Origin: Parasulfuritortus sp037439465
GTDB taxonomy: Bacteria > Pseudomonadota > Gammaproteobacteria > Burkholderiales > Thiobacillaceae
Assembly: GCA_037439465.1 (NCBI GenBank)
Contig: JBBIVX010000002.1
Span: 124,001 to 188,000, forward strand
Length of the DNA stretch: 64,000 nt
Direction: 5' to 3'
This document shows positions 37,600-45,701 of this stretch, one piece after another. The translations under genes were made by a program, and so were the position numbers. The notes under the pieces were generated by a model, which was not told the DNA's origin, did no database searches, and saw only the letters and a program-made list of their open reading frames with translations. Every line of letters begins with the position of its first letter. Positions within the stretch are counted from its first letter, which is position 1.

Positions 37600-38352
37600 T
37601 CAACGCAGCAGCCGGCGCCGGGTTAGGGCCAGGCCGGCGGCAAAACCGGCGCCGCCATAGGCCAGCAGGACTGCGGCGTGCAGCAGCGGCAGGGCTGGCG
37701 AGTTTCCCAGCACCAGCGGCCGTGCCAGGTCGATGGCATGGGTCAGCGGCAGGACGGCGGCCAGTCCGGCGAGCCAGCCGGGGAGGGCGTCGGTGGGATA
37801 AAACACGCCGGACAGCAGCACCATGGGGGTGATCGCCAGGGTGAAGTAATACATGAAGAAGTCGTAGTTGGGCGCCACCGAGTTGACCATCAGGCCCAGC
37901 CCGGCGAAGCACAGCCCGGTCAGGGCAATCACCGGCAGCAGCCACAGCGTCAGGGCGAAATCGGCATAAAGCCCCAACGCCCAGATCACCGCCAGGATGG
38001 CCAGGCCGGACAGCAGGCTCTTGCTTGACGCCCACAGCCACTCGCCAAGCAGCACGTCGGTCAGTGTCAGCGGCGTGTTGAGGATGGCGTCCCAGGTCTT
38101 CTGCACATGCATGCGCGAGAAGGAGGAATACAGGGTCTCGAAGGTGGCGCTGTTCATCACGCTGTAGGCCAGCGAACCGGCGGCAAGGAAATGCAGGTAA
38201 GGCACACCCCCGACCTTGCCGAGAAACTGGCCGAGGCCATAGCCAAGTCCAAGCATGTACAGCAGCGGATCGGCCAGGTTGCCGAGGATGGAGGGCGCGG
38301 CCAGTTTCTTCCAGACCAGGAAATTGCGTTGCCAGACGGGGAAGAAGTTCAT
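37600..38352 (-). CDS. ABC-2 type transport permease (NodJ-like)
   Basis: 250 residues with six hydrophobic segments. Starts MNFFPVWQRNFLVWKKL; contains NLADPLLYMLGLGYGLG, MNSATFETLYSSFSRMHVQKTWDAILNTPLTLTDVLLGEWLWA and ALPLTHAIDLARPLVLG, the ABC-2 permease pattern of the NodJ family. It lies 18 bp downstream of the ATPase gene and is probably cotranscribed. Outside rhizobia this pair is common with unknown cargo (lipid or polysaccharide). No nod genes are present, so a Nod-factor role is unlikely. Confidence 0.9.
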   Translation of the reverse strand: MNFFPVWQRNFLVWKKLAAPSILGNLADPLLYMLGLGYGLGQFLGKVGGVPYLHFLAAGSLAYSVMNSATFETLYSSFSRMHVQKTWDAILNTPLTLTDVLLGEWLWASSKSLLSGLAILAVIWALGLYADFALTLWLLPVIALTGLCFAGLGLMVNSVAPNYDFFMYYFTLAITPMVLLSGVFYPTDALPGWLAGLAAVLPLTHAIDLARPLVLGNSPALPLLHAAVLLAYGGAGFAAGLALTRRRLLR

Positions 38353-38370
38353 GAGTAATTACCGAAGGCG

Positions 38371-39285
38371 TTAATCACGCAAATCCCGCCCGGTCAGTTT
38401 GAGGAACACGTCCTCCAGATTGGCCGGCCGGTGCAGGTAGCGCAGCATCGGCTGTTTGTCGAGTTCGGCGATCACCGGCTCGGGGTCGGCGGTGTAGCAG
38501 AAAAGGGTTTCGCCGGCCGACTCGCAGCGTTGGCACAGGCGGCGCGCACAGACCTGCCAGTCGGCCAGGGAGTCGCCATAGACCTCCACCACCTGCGGTT
38601 CGATATGGGCGCGTATCAGGTCGCGCGGCGAGCCCTCGGCGATGATGCGCCCGCGGTCGATGATGCTGAGGGTGTCGCACAGGCGTTCCGCCTCGTCCAT
38701 GAAATGGGTGGTGAGCAGCAGGGTCTTGCCCTGGCCGATCAGCCGGCGCAGTCCCTGCCAGACCAAGTGCCGGGCCTGGGGATCGAGGCCGGTGGTGGGC
38801 TCGTCCAGTATCACCAGGTCAGGATCGTTGATGAGGGCGCGGGCCAGGGTGAGGCGGCGCTTCATTCCGCCGGACAGTGCCGGCACGCGCACCTCTTCCT
38901 TGCCCGCGAGGCCGGCGAACTCGAGCAAGCGTGGCAGACGCGCCGCCGCCTCCTGGCGGCTCAGGCCGAAATAACGGCCATAGATGAGCAGGTTTTCGCG
39001 CACCGAAAAGTCCGGGTCCAGACTGTCCACCTGGGGCACCACGCCGACGTGGGCGCGGGCCGCGCTGGCCCCGCCCGGCATGATCTGGCCGAGCAATTCG
39101 ATGCGGCCGGCGTCGGCCGCGATGAGACCCAGCGCCAGGCGCAGGGTGGTGGTCTTGCCGGCGCCGTTGGGGCCCAAAAGACCGTGGCAGCGGCCGGGGG
39201 CGATGGCGAGATCGATACCGTCGACCACGGCCTGACCGCCGTAGCGTTTGCAAAGGCCGTCGAGGCGTAGCGGCGCCGCGCTCAT
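38371..39285 (-). CDS. ABC transporter ATP-binding protein (NodI-like)
   Basis: 304 residues. Walker A GPNGAGKTT, Q-loop GVVPQVDSLDPDFSVREN, signature LSGGMKRRLTLARAL, Walker B LVILDEPTTGLD and H-loop LLTTHFMDEAERLCD. The C-terminal ~90 residues are the extra domain of NodI/DrrA types. Energises the adjacent ABC-2 permease. It overlaps the alpha/beta hydrolase stop region by 4 bp on the same strand. The operon runs Trx-like ferredoxin, hydrolase, ATPase, permease. Confidence 0.94.
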   Translation of the reverse strand: MSAAPLRLDGLCKRYGGQAVVDGIDLAIAPGRCHGLLGPNGAGKTTTLRLALGLIAADAGRIELLGQIMPGGASAARAHVGVVPQVDSLDPDFSVRENLLIYGRYFGLSRQEAAARLPRLLEFAGLAGKEEVRVPALSGGMKRRLTLARALINDPDLVILDEPTTGLDPQARHLVWQGLRRLIGQGKTLLLTTHFMDEAERLCDTLSIIDRGRIIAEGSPRDLIRAHIEPQVVEVYGDSLADWQVCARRLCQRCESAGETLFCYTADPEPVIAELDKQPMLRYLHRPANLEDVFLKLTGRDLRD

Positions 39286-39884
39286 GCGGCCAGGCGGGCG
39301 GTGACGAGCCCTCTGAGCTCGATCAACTTGCCGTGGAAAAAGTGGCTGGCGCCGGCCACCACGTCGAGCGGGATGTGATGGCGCCCGGCATGGTCGCGCA
39401 CGGCGGCGAGCGGGATCAGTTCATCCAGCTCGCCGTGGATGATGACGGTGGGGATGACGGGCGGGCCGTAGACATAGAGGGTGACGGCCGGGCCCACCAT
39501 GATCAGTTGGCGGGCGGCCAGCCGCCGGGCGACGCGGTGCTGGACATAGCTGCCGAAGGAAAAGCCGAGCAGTGTCCAGGGCAGGTCGCCGAACCGCGCT
39601 CCGACATGGGCCGCCACCGCCAGCATATCGTCGGTCTCGCCGATGCCATGGTCATGTTCGCCGCGGCTGCCGCCGACGCCGCGAAAGTTTGGACGCACCG
39701 CAACGAGACCGCGAGCCAGGGCGGCGCGGGCCAGGATATGGACGACCTTGTTGTCGCGCGTGCCGCCGTGCAGGGGATGCGGATGGGCGATCAGGGCCAG
39801 GCCGCGGGGTTCGTCCGCCGGCGTCTCGACCAGCGTGTCGATACGGGCGGCGGCTGTGTCGATGCTGAGTTCGAGGCGGGTCAA
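39282..39884 (-). CDS. Alpha/beta hydrolase family protein
   Basis: 200 residues from a TTG at 39884 that overlaps the ferredoxin stop (TTGA); no closer ATG exists. Alpha/beta-hydrolase features: IAHPHPLHGGTRDNKVV, VRPNFRGVGGSRGEHDHGIGE, the nucleophile elbow LLGFSFGSYVQ (GFSFG with Ser), an acid at HGELDELIP, and a final His in GASHFFHGKL. This is the short dienelactone-hydrolase-like/COG2945 group found throughout proteobacteria. Substrate unknown; probably an esterase. Confidence 0.87.
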   Translation of the reverse strand: MTRLELSIDTAAARIDTLVETPADEPRGLALIAHPHPLHGGTRDNKVVHILARAALARGLVAVRPNFRGVGGSRGEHDHGIGETDDMLAVAAHVGARFGDLPWTLLGFSFGSYVQHRVARRLAARQLIMVGPAVTLYVYGPPVIPTVIIHGELDELIPLAAVRDHAGRHHIPLDVVAGASHFFHGKLIELRGLVTARLAA

Positions 39885-40195
39885 TCGATCTTCAGCCGCG
39901 CGACGACCTTGTTGTCGCGCAGGTGGGATTCGATGATCTCGTCGATGTCGGCCGCGTCCACATAGGTGTACCAGACGGCATCGGGATAGACCACGCACAC
40001 CGGCCCGTGGGCGCAGCGGTCGAAGCAGCCGGCGCGATTGACCCGGCAATCGCCGCCCTTGCCATGCAGGCCGAGCTGCTTGGCCTTCTTCTTGGCATAT
40101 TCGAACATTGCCTCGGCATTGTGGTCGCTGCAGCAGGCGGCGCCGTCCTCGCGCACGTTGAGACAGAAAAACAGGTGGTGTCGGTAATAACTCAT
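39881..40195 (-). CDS. Thioredoxin-like [2Fe-2S] ferredoxin
   Basis: 104 residues. Starts HLFFCLNVREDGAACCSDH and continues CRVNRAGCFDRCAHGPVCVVYPDAVWY. Cysteine spacing (C11, a CC pair near 21, then C-x6-C-x3-C-x5-C) matches the thioredoxin-like 2Fe-2S ferredoxin family related to NuoE. Probably a cytosolic one-electron carrier. Start and stop overlap its neighbours by 4 bp on each side, so it is translationally linked to the MazG-type gene upstream and the hydrolase downstream. Confidence 0.9.
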   Translation of the reverse strand: MSYYRHHLFFCLNVREDGAACCSDHNAEAMFEYAKKKAKQLGLHGKGGDCRVNRAGCFDRCAHGPVCVVYPDAVWYTYVDAADIDEIIESHLRDNKVVARLKID

Positions 40196-40545
40196 AGCTC
40201 GTCGTATTTCATGGCGTTGCCGCGGGCCTTCTCGACCGGGTACTTGGCGGCGTTGAGGGCCAGCTTGTCTTCCGCCGCCCGCAGCAGGTCGATGTCGAGA
40301 CAGTTGGCCAGGCTGACGAGGTAGATCAGCACGTCGGCCATTTCCTGGCGCACCGCCTCCCTTTTGGCGGCGGGCAGGGCCAGGCTCTCCTCGCCGCTCA
40401 GCCACTGGAAGGGCTCCAGCAGCTCCGCGGCCTCGACGATGAGGGCGGAGGCCAGATTCTTGGGTGTATGGTAGCGCTGCCAGTCGCGCGCGCGGCCGAA
40501 GGCGCGCACGGCCGCCGCCAACTCGGGCAGGGTGGCGATGGCCAT
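40192..40545 (-). CDS. MazG-like nucleotide pyrophosphohydrolase
   Basis: 117 residues from ATG 40545. All-alpha NTP-PPase fold of the dCTPase/MazG type: LIVEAAELLEPFQWLS (first acidic helix) and EMADVLIYLVSLANCLDIDL (second acidic helix EXXD), with RYHTPKNLASAL upstream. Hydrolyses noncanonical or excess nucleoside triphosphates to monophosphates; which one is not clear. It lies in the same open frame as the upstream glutaredoxin-like gene because of a 1-nt net shift near 40591-40616, so automated calls will fuse the two. Confidence 0.85.
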   Translation of the reverse strand: MAIATLPELAAAVRAFGRARDWQRYHTPKNLASALIVEAAELLEPFQWLSGEESLALPAAKREAVRQEMADVLIYLVSLANCLDIDLLRAAEDKLALNAAKYPVEKARGNAMKYDEL

Positions 40546-41043
40546 CAGTCTTTCGCTGACTCGGCCGCGGCGCCTTCCGGCTCGATGGTCTTTTTCGCCG
40601 GGCTTTTTCGCCGGGCCGGGATAGCCGGCCACTTCCAGCATCTTGTCCCAGACCGAAGGCGAGTAGCCGCGCTGCATCGATTCGCCGATGAACAGGACCG
40701 GCACCTCCATGGCCCCGGTGCGCTGTTTCAATTCCTGCGCCAGCTTGGCGCTCTTGTCCGCCATCTTCACGCTGAAGGGCACGCCGCGCTGGCGCAGGAA
40801 ATCGGCCGCCTGCTCGCAGGTGGCGCCGCAGTTGCCGCTGTAAAGCGTGACCGGCGGCCCGGACTTGGTCTGGCCGCTGCCCGGGCCCGCGGCGTTGAGG
40901 CGCTTCATTTGCTTTACCTTGGCCGGTGGCGGCTGGTCGGAGTAGTGCACCCGGCCGTCGGCATCGACCCAGCGGTAAAACTCGGCGGCGCTGGCGGGCA
41001 AGGCGAGGCCCAGGGCCAGCAAGGAGAGCGCAAGGCGTTTCAT
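40545..41043 (-). CDS. DUF4124-glutaredoxin-like secreted protein, frame altered by a 13-bp tandem repeat
   Basis: Starts at ATG 41043 with a signal peptide (LALSLLALGLALPASAA), then a DUF4124 module (FYRWVDADGRVHYSDQPPP) and a glutaredoxin-like domain (VTLYSGNCGATCEQAADFLRQRGVPF, VPVLFIG, GYSPSVWDKMLEVAGYP). As written, the frame runs on into the MazG gene. A direct tandem repeat TTTTTCGCCGGGC lies at 40591-40603 and 40604-40616; deleting one copy (or one A of the minus-strand A5 run) moves the frame to an ending KTIEPEGAAAESAKD with a TGA at 40545-40547 that overlaps the MazG ATG. A periplasmic redox protein is likely. Confidence 0.75.
40591..40616. repeat. 13-bp perfect tandem duplication
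   Basis: TTTTTCGCCGGGC occurs twice head to tail (40591-40603 and 40604-40616) inside the end of the DUF4124-glutaredoxin gene. Thirteen is not a multiple of three, so gain or loss of a copy switches between two overlapping genes and one fused frame. Confidence 0.85.
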
Positions 41044-41064
41044 GAGGTTCCTCCCAAACAAGGG

Positions 41065-43086
41065 TCAGACCATGCCATTATGCCTGAGCAGCGCGTCGAT
41101 GGTAGGTTCTCGGCCACGGAAGGCCTTGAACGAATCGATAGCGTCGCGGCTGCCGCCGACCCCAAGTATCTCGCTCCAGAAGCGTTCGCCGATCGCCGGG
41201 TTCAACACGCCGTTTTCCTCGAACAGGGCGTAGACGTCGGCCGACAACACTTCCGCCCATTTGTAGCTGTAATAGCCCGCCCCATAGCCGCCGGCGAAGA
41301 TGTGCGAGAAGTTGTTCGGGAAGCGGTTGTAGTCGGGCGGAATCACCACCGCTACCCGGCGGCGGACTTCGTTGAGCAGGCCGAGCGGGGTCAGCGCGGC
41401 CGGGTCGAAGTCGCTGTGCAGATGCATGTCGAACAGGCTGAATTCGATCTGCCGCACCATTTGCATCCCGGCCTGGAAGTTCTTGGCCGCCAGCATCTTG
41501 TCGAACAGTGCGTGCGGCAGCGGCGCGCCGGTCTCGACGTGGGCGGTCATGTGCTTGAGCACGTCCCATTCCCAGCAGAAATTTTCCATGAATTGCGACG
41601 GCAGCTCGACCGCGTCCCACTCGACGCCGTTGATGCCCGACACGCCGAGTTCCTCGACCCGGGTGAGCAGGTGGTGCAGGCCGTGGCCGAATTCGTGGAA
41701 CAGGGTGATGACTTCGTCATGGGTGAACACGGCCGGCTTGTCGCCGATCGGGCGGGTGAAGTTGCAGGTCAGGTAGGCGACCGGCGTCTGGATGCCGTCC
41801 CCTTTCCGGCGCCGGGTGATGGCGTCGTCCATCCAGGCGCCGCCGCGCTTGCTGTCGCGGGCATAGAGGTCGAGGTAGAACTGGCCGACCAACTGGCCGG
41901 CGCGGTCGCGGATCGCGAAGAACTTGACCGTGTCGTGCCAGACCGGCGCCTGGTCGGGGCGGATCTCCAGGCCATACAGGGTCTCGATGACCCGGAACAG
42001 GCCGGCCAGAACCACCGGCCCGGGGAAGTACGGCTTCACCTCCTGTTCGGAGAAGGCGTAGCGGGCCTCGCGCAGTTTTTCCGAGGCGTAGCCGACATCC
42101 CAGGCTTGGAGGTCGGGCAGGCCGAGTTCCTGGGCCGCGAAATCGCGCAGCTCGGCCATGTCGCGCTCGGCATAGGGTTTGGCGCGCTGGGCCAGGGTGT
42201 CGAGGAAGTCGAGCACCTCGGCCGGGCTGCGCGCCATCTTCGGTTCCAAAGATAGCTCGGCATAGCTGGTGAAGCCGAGCAGGCGGGCGGCCTCGGCGCG
42301 CAGGGCGACGATCCGGTCGATGAGCGGGGTATTGTCCAGCTCGGCGGGGCCGAACTCGGACGCGCGGGTCACGTAGGCGCGGTACATTTCCTCGCGCAGG
42401 GCGCGGTTGGCGCAGAAACTCAGGATCGGGATGAACGAGGGCGCCTGCAGGTTCAGCTTGAACCCGGGCTTGCCGTCGGCCTCGGCCATTTCCCTGAACA
42501 TCGCCTTGGCATCGTCGGGCACCCCGGCCAGTTCGGTTTCGTCCTCGATGAACTTGCTCCAGGCATTGGTGGCGTCGAGCAGGTTTTCCTCGAACTTGGC
42601 CGACAACTTGGCCAGCGCCTCCTGGATCGCCATGAACCGGGCCTTTTGCTCGGCCGGCAGGTCGGCGCCGCCCAATCTGAAATCGCGCAACTCGTTTTCC
42701 ACCACCCGGCGCCGCTCAGGGGCGAGCGCCGGAAAATCGCGCTGGGCGCGCAAGGCCCTGAAGCGGGCGAACAGCCCGGAATGCTGGCCCAGCTCGGCGT
42801 AATACTGGGTGATCTTGGGCAGGTTTTCATTGTAGGCGGTGCGCAGTTGGGGGCTGTCGAGTACCGCGTGCAGGTGCGAGACCTGGCCCCAGGCCCGCCC
42901 CAGGCGTTCGTTGGCGTCTTCCAGCGGGGCGACGAAATCGTCCCAGGTGGGCGGCGTGCCGGCCGCCACGAGCCGCTTCACCAAGGCACGGTTCTCCTCC
43001 AGCAGATGGTCGATGGCGGGGCCGACATGCTCCGGCTGGATGTCGGTGAAGCGGGGCAGGCCGCTGAAATCGAGCAAGGGATTCAT
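41065..43086 (-). CDS. prlC: Oligopeptidase A (M3 family zinc peptidase)
   Basis: 673 residues from ATG 43086, the normal start (MNPLLDFSGLPRFTDIQPEHVGPAIDHLL). Thimet-type catalytic motif FHEFGHGLHHLLT with HExxH and the downstream Glu in GINGVEWDAVELPSQFMEN. Also YFARDSKRGGAWMDD-like text (LYARDSKRGGAWMDDAITRR) and FAGGYGAGYYSYKWAEVLSADVYALF. Degrades signal peptides and other oligopeptides in the cytoplasm. It is followed after 21 bp by the DUF4124 gene, so the run from prlC to the ABC permease may be one long operon. Confidence 0.96.
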   Translation of the reverse strand: MNPLLDFSGLPRFTDIQPEHVGPAIDHLLEENRALVKRLVAAGTPPTWDDFVAPLEDANERLGRAWGQVSHLHAVLDSPQLRTAYNENLPKITQYYAELGQHSGLFARFRALRAQRDFPALAPERRRVVENELRDFRLGGADLPAEQKARFMAIQEALAKLSAKFEENLLDATNAWSKFIEDETELAGVPDDAKAMFREMAEADGKPGFKLNLQAPSFIPILSFCANRALREEMYRAYVTRASEFGPAELDNTPLIDRIVALRAEAARLLGFTSYAELSLEPKMARSPAEVLDFLDTLAQRAKPYAERDMAELRDFAAQELGLPDLQAWDVGYASEKLREARYAFSEQEVKPYFPGPVVLAGLFRVIETLYGLEIRPDQAPVWHDTVKFFAIRDRAGQLVGQFYLDLYARDSKRGGAWMDDAITRRRKGDGIQTPVAYLTCNFTRPIGDKPAVFTHDEVITLFHEFGHGLHHLLTRVEELGVSGINGVEWDAVELPSQFMENFCWEWDVLKHMTAHVETGAPLPHALFDKMLAAKNFQAGMQMVRQIEFSLFDMHLHSDFDPAALTPLGLLNEVRRRVAVVIPPDYNRFPNNFSHIFAGGYGAGYYSYKWAEVLSADVYALFEENGVLNPAIGERFWSEILGVGGSRDAIDSFKAFRGREPTIDALLRHNGMV

Positions 43087-43114
43087 GGGTATCCGAGGTC
43101 TAAAGTCAGTCGGC

Positions 43115-43143
43115 ATTATACTTGGGGCGCTTTCGCCTATTTC
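43115..43143 (-). promoter_or_regulatory. Candidate prlC promoter
   Basis: A perfect TATAAT on the minus strand (43115-43120), 29 bp upstream of the prlC ATG. The corresponding -35 position (GAAATA) is poor. Only the -10 is convincing. Confidence 0.4.
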
Positions 43144-43397
43144 CAGCGAGCGCAGAGCCAGCCTGCCGATGCCAAGTGGCCAGTCGGAATTGAGCCGCCC
43201 TCGTGTTTGTGTTTATGTCGACCCATGTTGCAGCGTCGGCTGATCCTTCGCCTTTGCGCGCTGGCTCTGCTGCCGAGTCAGAGCGGGGCGTTCGCCCACG
43301 CGGCGAGCCACCAGACGCAGCCCGGCTCCGGCCTGCCCGATCCTTTCCGTACCCTCTGTGTGGCCTAGGCGAGCCTCGGCAACGCCGCCGCACCCGG
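43144..43397. other. Stretch upstream of the DHH remnant with no identifiable gene
   Basis: About 250 bp between the prlC promoter and the DHH-like remnant. A plus-strand frame has some hydrophobic residues (LILRLCALALLPSQSG) but no family match that I recognise. It may be decayed sequence from the same lost gene. Confidence 0.35.
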
Positions 43398-43756
43398 CCT
43401 GATGACGCCGCCGACATGGCACGGGCCCGGGCGCTTGCCGCCACCGAGGCCCGCAACTCGGGGGCGGTCTACATCCTGCCGGGTACCGCCTGGGCGCGCC
43501 GCGTTTCCGGCGTTTTCGCCAACGAACTGGCCCAGGGCCATCCGGCCGCGGCCCATGCCATCCTGACCCGCTCCCCTCAGGGGCACATTACACCGTCAGC
43601 GTGCGGGCGCCGCTCACCACCCGCAGCGGCGCCGACGAGCTGTGCCGCCGCTTCTAGGCCGGGGCTGGCCGGAAGTCGGCAGCGGAGATCAATATATTGC
43701 CGGAGGTGCGGCTGGAGGAGTTCGTGGCGGCTTTCTTTGCCGCCTACCCGGGTTGA
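43398..43756 (+). pseudogene. Remnant of a DHH-family gene (C-terminal third only)
   Basis: The translation DDAADMARARALAATEARNSGAVYILPGTAWARRVSGVFANELAQGHPAAAHAILTRSPQGH is clearly homologous to the end of the intact DHH-family protein at 7005-7961 (compare AWARRVSGVYANDL there). Near 43587 the frame shifts by 2 nt; the continuation reads YTVSVRAPLTTRSGADELCRRF, meets an in-frame TAG at 43655-43657, then AGAGRKSAAEINILPEV and EFVAAFFAAYPG to the stop at 43756. The first ~200 codons are gone. Divergence from the intact copy shows an old duplication or a former second allele. Confidence 0.88.
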
Positions 43757-44191
43757 ACCGGGTGTTGAATGTGGGAATGTTGATATGAAACACGGTGGCC
43801 AACCGGCCGCCGTGCGTTGTCAATAAATTCTTACACCCGCTCATGCTCTGCGGCGATGCATGGTTCCCAGGCCGGCCAAGTCCACTCCCATGAGGCCGAG
43901 AGTGGCAGCCTGATCCAGCTGAACAGCCCCGGGCGACAGCAGGCGGGCCTTCAGGGGGCCAGCCCCCTTTTCTAGTAGAGCCCCCTCTCAGTCAACTTCT
44001 GGCCGAGAAGCCCTCCCGGGTGACCCACTCCGGGAGGGAATTTCGTGAAGGCGGGATTGAAGGCGTCAGCTGAGTATCGGTGGCTTCGGACACGGTCCCC
44101 TGCACCGGCACACGTTACTGGTCTAGACGAAAGTGAAGGGCTTGTATGGGGGGGGAGAGGGAACGCACCTCGCCCTGGGTATTGCCAATGT
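43757..44191. other. Noncoding or decayed stretch
   Basis: About 435 bp between the DHH remnant and the terminator of the PEP-CTERM gene. It holds a perfect 8-bp GC hairpin CCCTCCCG / CGGGAGGG (44011-44038, loop of 12), without a U-tract. No convincing coding frame. Confidence 0.45.
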
Positions 44192-44222
44192 AAAAAAACC
44201 CGACAACAAGCCGGGCTTTTTT
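44192..44222. terminator. Bidirectional Rho-independent terminator
   Basis: AAAAAAACCCG-ACAACAAG-CCGGGCTTTTTT forms a short GC stem flanked by A and T runs, giving a U-tract in both directions. It lies 37 bp past the PEP-CTERM stop codon (minus strand) and also faces transcripts coming from the left. Confidence 0.85.
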
Positions 44223-44258
44223 GTGATGGCAGCCGGTGGCATGCCACCGGGCTGGTGC

Positions 44259-44918
44259 TCAGGGCTTGCGCCGCATGAATCCCAATCCGGCCAGGCCCAG
44301 GCCCAAGAGGGCAATGGTGGCGGGCTCAGGGACAGGGTTACCGGGGTTGGCAGAACCCAGGGTGATGTCGTCATACGCGGTTTGGTTCACCGTGCCACCG
44401 AAGTCGATGGATTGCGCTATACCGCTGAAGCTCACACCGATTGGGGTCCAGTTGCAGAACGTGCCGTTCGGATCGCCTGTGCAGTTGTCGTTGTATTGGG
44501 CGGTCAGATTGATAGAGCCGAGCAGAGTGCCGGTGGCATCCAAGCCGTTATAGATGTTGATAGTGGCGTCCGTGGAGGAAGAGTAGTAGAAAGAAAAGCC
44601 GGTGTCGAACCCCGGGGCGTAGTTGAGGATGGCCGTGCCCGTCAGGAAGAACATGACAGTGTCGGGCGAGGGCTCATTGGCGATGTTGCCGGTGCCGCCT
44701 GCATCGGCGTCAATGATGCTGAGGGCGTTGGAGCCAAACTGGATGGTGTAGTTGGTGCCCGTGTTGCCCAGGCTATCGGTGCCACCGTTGTAGAAGTTCA
44801 GCAGGTTGGCCTGGTTACCCGCGCCTTCAAAGTCCAGCACGATGACTGCGGCGGCGGCCGGCAGGGCGGCGAATAGTCCGGCGGCGATAAGAAGAGCGTT
44901 CAGTTTTTTCATTTTCAT
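44259..44918 (-). CDS. PEP-CTERM sorting-domain secreted protein
   Basis: 219 residues. N-terminal signal (LNALLIAAGLFAALPAAAA), an acidic beta-rich middle with low lysine and many Asn/Gly/Ser/Thr, and a textbook PEP-CTERM tail: NPVPEPATIALLGLGLAGLGF then MRRKP. The tail is recognised by an exosortase (EpsH/XrtA group), usually with extracellular polysaccharide genes elsewhere; none is here. The middle (DFEGAGNQANLLNFYNGGTDSLG; DDITLG) resembles the Npun_F0296-type exosortase substrates. Base composition is lower in GC than its neighbours, suggesting acquisition. It sits between two decayed genes. Confidence 0.95.
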   Translation of the reverse strand: MKMKKLNALLIAAGLFAALPAAAAVIVLDFEGAGNQANLLNFYNGGTDSLGNTGTNYTIQFGSNALSIIDADAGGTGNIANEPSPDTVMFFLTGTAILNYAPGFDTGFSFYYSSSTDATINIYNGLDATGTLLGSINLTAQYNDNCTGDPNGTFCNWTPIGVSFSGIAQSIDFGGTVNQTAYDDITLGSANPGNPVPEPATIALLGLGLAGLGFMRRKP

Positions 44919-44992
44919 TCACTCATGCAGAAGTTGGCGTTGCAGCTCGTATTTAGCAATTTCAATGCCATGGATGCATTTCTCTTTTAGTT

Positions 44993-45010
44993 ACATGTAC
45001 ATATACATGT
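44993..45010. promoter_or_regulatory. Candidate operator palindrome upstream of the PEP-CTERM gene
   Basis: A perfect 7-bp inverted repeat ACATGTA-CATA-TACATGT, 75 bp upstream of the PEP-CTERM start in an AT-rich promoter region. Looks like a dimeric regulator site; the regulator is unknown. Confidence 0.4.
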
Positions 45011-45194
45011 TTTCTGTAAACCAAGGCGACATGTGTGTAAAAAAATCCGACACACGGTAGGCCAGCATTCATTTGTCTGAATGGGATAGGTGGACCTGTA
45101 TGCGAGGGACTGATGGCGTATCCACCTGGTGGATGCTTGGCCAGTCCTGTAAAAGAATTCGGAGAGGTCCGGGCTTCCTCATCCCCCGGCTAGC

Positions 45195-45560
45195 TTAATG
45201 CAGATGTCTTCCGTGCAGGGTAGCCAACATGCCCACGATGGCAGCCAGGAAGCCAGCGAACTGGGGCAGCATGAAGCCCTCGCCCTCGGGCGCGATGAAT
45301 TCCAGCGGGATCCAGGTGAGCAGGCCAAGGCCGATGGCGAGGTAGGCACCCAGGGTGGTGGCCCGCTTCCAGTAGAGGCCTGCCACCAGCGGCACGAGGG
45401 CCAGCACCAGGGTGACCGTGTAGGCGTTCTCCACCATCGTGTGGATGCCGGTCTCCTGCTGCAGGGCCCGTAGGGAATAGAGCGTCACCAGTCCGGTGAA
45501 GATGCCCACTACCCAGCGGGTCATCACCAGCAGTTCACGGCGACAGGCGGCGCTTGGGAG
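45195..45560 (-). pseudogene. Remnant of a sodium:solute symporter gene (C-terminal part only)
   Basis: About 120 codons (RRELLVMTRWVVGIF; MVENAYTVTLVLALVPLVAGLYWKRATTLGAYL; PQFAGFLAAIVGML) homologous to the C-terminus of the intact SSS symporter at 7949-9400. The N-terminal ~365 residues are missing; upstream sequence (45561-45660) is unrelated. Together with the DHH remnant it preserves the same convergent order as the intact locus, with the PEP-CTERM gene between them. Confidence 0.88.
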
Positions 45561-45701
45561 CGATACGGGGACTTCCCGAAGGCGAATTCAGCGTTTGACG
45601 GGTGCGGCCAGCGTCGAAGATACTCCGGCTCGTCGCGTTGAATTTCTGAATTTCCTATCCTTTATTCCGTGTGTGAGTCGTGTTTATTGGAGGAGAGCAA
45701 G

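Noticed and set aside
37600..39285. Rhizobial Nod-factor exporter
   Set aside because: The ATPase and permease resemble NodI and NodJ, but no nod genes surround them; this family is widespread outside rhizobia.
43970..44120. Possible end of a mobile intron or other element
   Set aside because: The GC hairpin looked suggestive, but there is no reverse-transcriptase frame, domain V-like sequence or target duplication that I can see.
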